DNA of 64,000 nt from Phalacrocorax aristotelis. Taxonomy: Eukaryota; Chordata; Aves; Suliformes; Phalacrocoracidae. The notes under the pieces are model-generated. The model had not been told where the DNA came from. It saw only the letters and a program-made list of their open reading frames with translations, and did no database searches. The position numbers and the translations under genes were made by a program. Positions 61,083 through 64,000 of the stretch are shown here, piece by piece; position 1 is the stretch's first letter, and each line of letters begins with the position of its first letter. The stretch spans positions 12,523,638 through 12,587,637 of the forward strand of contig NC_134283.1 in NCBI RefSeq assembly GCF_949628215.1. The letters run 5' to 3'.

Positions 61083-61796
61083 CTAAGAGAGTTTTACCAC
61101 ACACACTGCCAGGACAATAGCGATAATGAGCACAGCGGAGAAAATAATCCCAGCTAGGACTTTGCTGATATCACAGAAGGATTTGTTTTCCTCCACAGAG
61201 ATCATGCCAATAGAAGAAGCGCCCACGCTGATGGTGGACTTCAGTTCAGCCCCTGGGTCTTGCTTAGCCTCTACTGTCCACTGGGGGACACTGACCTTCA
61301 TTTCCATCTCGTACATCATCTCTCCTACCTGGTTGATTTCGTTCTCGAGGTCTTTCAAATCCACGACGTCTATATTGTGCTCGGCCTCGTACTTCATGTT
61401 CTGGATGCTCATCGCCCTGGCGGCCACGCCAGAGGTTCCCCCGCTCATGCCTGTCTGGATCAGGTGCTTTTTGGGGACATTTAGCGGGAACTCGTGGCCC
61501 AGCTCCAGGGCTCTCCTCATGTCAATCTCCAGGATCTCTAGGCACGTGGAGAAAATCACCCATAGCCTCTCAAACTCGGCTTTATCTTCCTTAGTCACGG
61601 TTTTGTCCTTTAGGACCGTGGTGAGTTTGTTCCTGTTGGCCACCGCTAGCTCTTGGGCTTTCTGCCGGGTTTTCTTGAGCTCCTCCCGCAGGTTCTGGGA
61701 GTCCGAGGTGCCGCCGATGGTCAGCACCATGTGCCGGTAGCAGGCAGTAACCTTGTTGAGCGCGTCCAGCAGCGCTTTGCACTCCTCTTTCATCAT
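61083..61796 (-). CDS. RGS9BP: RGS9BP (R9AP), photoreceptor RGS9 membrane anchor, complete single exon (237 aa)
   Basis: An intronless frame of 238 codons, starting [20 protein letters not shown] and ending VCVVKLS-stop. It is collinear with human RGS9BP (235 residues, [15 protein letters not shown] … AVCVAKLS), which is also intronless. R9AP tethers the RGS9-1/Gβ5 complex to photoreceptor disc membranes and speeds transducin GTP hydrolysis, ending the light response. Features: a coiled-coil-prone N-terminal helix bundle (about 1–105, with [20 protein letters not shown]), a SNARE-like helix (about 138–170, [20 protein letters not shown]), and a single C-terminal membrane anchor (about 212–234, [19 protein letters not shown]). 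The start at 61796 aligns with the human methionine. An in-frame ATG at 61862 would add 22 Arg/Ala-rich residues and is unlikely. Confidence 0.96.
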   Translation of the reverse strand: MMKEECKALLDALNKVTACYRHMVLTIGGTSDSQNLREELKKTRQKAQELAVANRNKLTTVLKDKTVTKEDKAEFERLWVIFSTCLEILEIDMRRALELGHEFPLNVPKKHLIQTGMSGGTSGVAARAMSIQNMKYEAEHNIDVVDLKDLENEINQVGEMMYEMEMKVSVPQWTVEAKQDPGAELKSTISVGASSIGMISVEENKSFCDISKVLAGIIFSAVLIIAIVLAVCVVKLS

Positions 61797-62469
61797 GGTC
61801 CCGGCGGCGGCGCGGGGCCGCCTCCCCGCCGTCCGGCCCTGCCGCCACTCCGCTCCGCTCACCGGCTGCCGGAGACCTGCCCGGGCCAGGCGCTACTAGC
61901 CCACATGGCAAGCGGTAGCCACTGGTCGCGCTTGCATTCAGCGCCTCCGGTACCCGCCTGCCCTCCCCGCCGGCTGCTCAGGCGGCGCCGACGCCTCCGG
62001 GAGCCCGGGCGGGCAGCGGGGAACGCCAGAGGGCAGGCGGCATTGCCTCCCGCCTGCTACTGCCGCGCTGTAGGCGAACAGCGGCGGCTGGCTCCGCACC
62101 GCGCTGACCGGCAGCCAGTGCTTCCAGCGGCGGTCGCCGCCTCTTGAAAGGCGCCGAACACCGAGGAGGGAGAAGGAAAAAAAAAAAAACAGGCGAAGGA
62201 CAAAGCTGTGGGGAGTGAAAGGCGGGCAGCTGCCCTGCCGTGCCGTCCCGCCGCCACTCGGGTGGAACTGGCCCCGGCACGGTCACATGGCGCCGCCCGG
62301 GGAGCGCCGCGGTGGCGGGCGCCGCCCGGCCCGGCCCTATAAGGACTGGCAGGCTCCGCCTCTGCCGGCTGCGACCCCGCGGCGCCCGCCTGGCTCCTGC
62401 TCGCTCCCCGCCGGCGCCCGGCCATTGGTTTCCTGCGGCGCCGCCGCCGCGCCGGGCCCGCCCTGGATC

Positions 62470-62579
62470 CCGGTAGGGTTCAGCTGAGGCGTGGAGCGGC
62501 TGCGGGGGGGGGGGGGGGGTGTCGGGCGGGCGCCGGCGGCTCCCTGCGGCCGCGGAGGAACGGGGACGATGTTGTCGGT
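62470..62579 (+). other. ANKRD27: Possible 5' non-coding first exon of ANKRD27
   Basis: A strong donor-like sequence (CGGT|GTAAGTA at 62,580) follows GC-rich plus-strand DNA in the island, at the place where synteny predicts the ANKRD27 first exon. That exon is non-coding in mammals as I recall. The ATG at 62,569 runs into TAA after three more codons and is not the ANKRD27 start. The left edge is arbitrary. A candidate acceptor (TTTCCTTGTAG at 63,900–63,910) could begin a second exon. No ANKRD27 coding sequence was recognised before the window ends. Confidence 0.35.
62504..62519 (+). repeat. Poly-G run of 16 bases in the CpG island
   Basis: An uninterrupted G run just upstream of the candidate ANKRD27 first-exon donor. 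It has potential to form a G-quadruplex, and its length is uncertain in sequencing. Confidence 0.85.
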
Positions 62580-63250
62580 GTAAGTAGCGCTCCCACCTCG
62601 GGCGGCCCCGGCCCTGCGGCGGGAGGGTGGCTCCCCGCGGCGCCAGCGGGCGACCAGCTCTGGGGAGCGGTTTGGCCCGCCGCTGGGGTGGTCCCGGCGG
62701 TGCCTCCCCTTCCCCTCCACCCCCGCCCCGGTGTGACGGGGAGTGGGGGGTGGGGCGGCAGGGCGCGCGCGCCCTCGCGTGCCGCGCGGCGGGAGCGGCT
62801 CGGCCGCGGCCTGGGCTCCGCCGTGCCCTCCCCTGCCCTGCCCGCTCCCGCCGCACGGATGGGCGGCGCTTGTCAGTGTCCGCGGTCCCGCTGGCACCTG
62901 CCTCCCGTCCCGCTCCTTCACCGTGCTGAAGCGATAGGAACGTCCGAGAACGTTGTTGAACTTCGTTTAACCCCAGCTACGCGGGTTGTTTACGTGAGAG
63001 CAGTGCTGTCGGGCTCCCGCCGGACTTGGCGGTGCAGCGGGTGTCGCAGGCACCTCAGGGCGGTGCACGCCAGAGGACAACACGAGTCCTCTCCTCTTTC
63101 GCACGGGGCGTGTAAGGCGGCCGATGGGAGGTGCCGGTGTGGCATCCGGAATGCCTGCAGTTCGCTCGAGTCTAGCAGTCGTACGTCAGAACGCGCAGGG
63201 AACACGCCAGTGCCTCCCTAACAGACGCGATGCTTCACAGACCACTTCGT

Positions 63251-64000
63251 GATTGTGCTGGAGTACAGCGTCACGATTAGCGATGGGCACTAGGCCGTGT
63301 TCATATGTACACCTGAACCCTCTAGAAGAATGGAATCAATGATGTTGAGTGCTACGCAGTAAACTAAACTGTGTTGTCTCTGGCATGTGATGTGTCTTTG
63401 CCAAAATGGACTCCTAGAGAACTTGCTTGTCATAACATAACATGCTACTACAAATACCTCAATGTTTGTAGGTAACTGAGTGGTTTTCTGATGCTATAGT
63501 AACTTGAAAAAGATGTGAAGACATACTCCTGTGAGAAGGTGGAGCATGACCCTTCCCCATATCGTGCCAGCCGTGTAGTGTGGTGTGTGCTGTGAGCGAG
63601 GTAACTTGCTATGAGGAGCAGAGTCCAGGCAGACCAGCTTTTTGGTGCCGAGTCCAGCCTAAAGAGTCTTGTCTGGATTGTGTCCTTCTGGATCTTGGTA
63701 GCTTGGGCTCTTCTGTTTTTTGTTGTTCTGCCTTAGAATTAGGGCCAAAATTAAGCCACAAATAGCTTCTACTGCAGGTTGCCACCTGTGGAAGAAACTG
63801 CCTTCTGACTTGTAGATTGCCAGGTTACTGCAGAGTAGTGCTCTACCAACTATCAATTTGTATGTTGGTAGCCTAGAAGCAGCAAATCAATAATGCCTGT
63901 TTCCTTGTAGGAATAGAGAAACACAGGATGGTTTTCACCTGATAAGTGAAGTCTTAGAATTGCTTAATCATTGTCAGATGGAAAAGGGATTAGCTCTGGG
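63251..64000 (+). other. Right edge, probably ANKRD27 intron 1
   Basis: Ordinary AT/GC-balanced sequence with no recognised coding segment. By synteny it should be the first intron of ANKRD27. A pyrimidine-rich acceptor-like site stands at about 63,900–63,910, but the sequence after it soon hits stops in all frames, so it would be untranslated if used. Confidence 0.35.

Larger units (their letters stand above)
61797..63250. promoter_or_regulatory. CpG island between RGS9BP and (by synteny) ANKRD27, probable divergent promoter
   Basis: About 1.4 kb of CpG-dense DNA starting inside RGS9BP and reaching into the right part of the window. In human, RGS9BP and ANKRD27 lie head to head here. Long open frames on both strands in this island are Pro/Arg/Gly-rich composition artefacts. 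A TATAAGG occurs on the plus strand at 62,338–62,344, but its use is unproven. Confidence 0.6.

Noticed and set aside
61126-61740. A 204-codon plus-strand frame opposite RGS9BP
   Set aside because: It is the antisense shadow of the RGS9BP coding sequence; its hydrophobic look comes from complementary codons.
61978-62929. Several open frames of 100–290 codons on both strands of the CpG island
   Set aside because: Very Pro/Arg/Gly/Ala-rich with no family resemblance; stop codons are rare in such GC-rich DNA, so long frames are expected by chance.
63911-63940. An ATG after a good acceptor near 63,911 as the ANKRD27 start
   Set aside because: The frame runs into TGA after a few codons and does not resemble the ANKRD27 N-terminus (MALYDEDLLKNPF as I recall).
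1-64000. CRISPR arrays, operons, phage or bacterial features
   Set aside because: None are present: the window is spliced vertebrate DNA with LINEs and LTRs.

Overview
The window is vertebrate nuclear DNA and almost certainly avian. It has spliced genes with GT–AG introns, AT-rich introns, CpG-island promoters, several chicken-repeat-1 (CR1) LINE copies and avian-type ERVL-like LTRs. I cannot name the species. The genes were identified by recognising the translated exons from memory of the human proteins; no database search was possible.

Layout from left to right. (1) 1–261: the last coding exon of SLC7A9 (+), an intestinal/renal amino-acid transporter whose body lies to the left of the window. 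(2) 262–5,320: intergenic DNA with a 1.8 kb broken CR1. (3) 5,321–41,663: a complete TDRD12 gene (−), 29 coding exons and 1,246 residues. All exon phases join, from a 6-residue first exon to an acidic C-terminus. Its introns hold three minus-strand LTR remnants and three CR1 fragments. (4) 41,664–about 42,200: the TDRD12 CpG-island promoter, with a perfect NRF1-type palindrome and a MYB-type site. (5) 43,195–45,342: a 2.1 kb broken CR1. (6) 47,189–52,555: a complete NUDT19 gene (−), three exons and 378 residues, ending in the peroxisomal signal SRL. Its first intron holds a CR1 and a well-preserved solo LTR. (7) 52,800–about 59,600: a gene-free stretch. (8) 61,083–61,796: the single-exon gene RGS9BP (−). 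(9) 61,800–63,250: a large CpG island between RGS9BP and, by synteny, the rightward gene ANKRD27, whose coding part is not in the window.

The order SLC7A9–TDRD12–NUDT19–RGS9BP–(ANKRD27) is the same conserved block found on human 19q13.11. The genes are neighbours without a shared pathway: TDRD12 acts in germline piRNA production, NUDT19 in peroxisomal CoA turnover, RGS9BP in photoreceptor G-protein shut-off, and SLC7A9 in cystine and dibasic amino-acid uptake.

I found no sign of a wholly new biological system. The points most worth a second look are: a CCCH zinc-finger spacing and a p23-like tail in TDRD12; its promoter sites; a changed residue in the SLC7A9 C-terminal trafficking motif; a nearly intact solo LTR pointing at the NUDT19 first exon; and an unexplained pair of direct repeats in TDRD12 intron 24.
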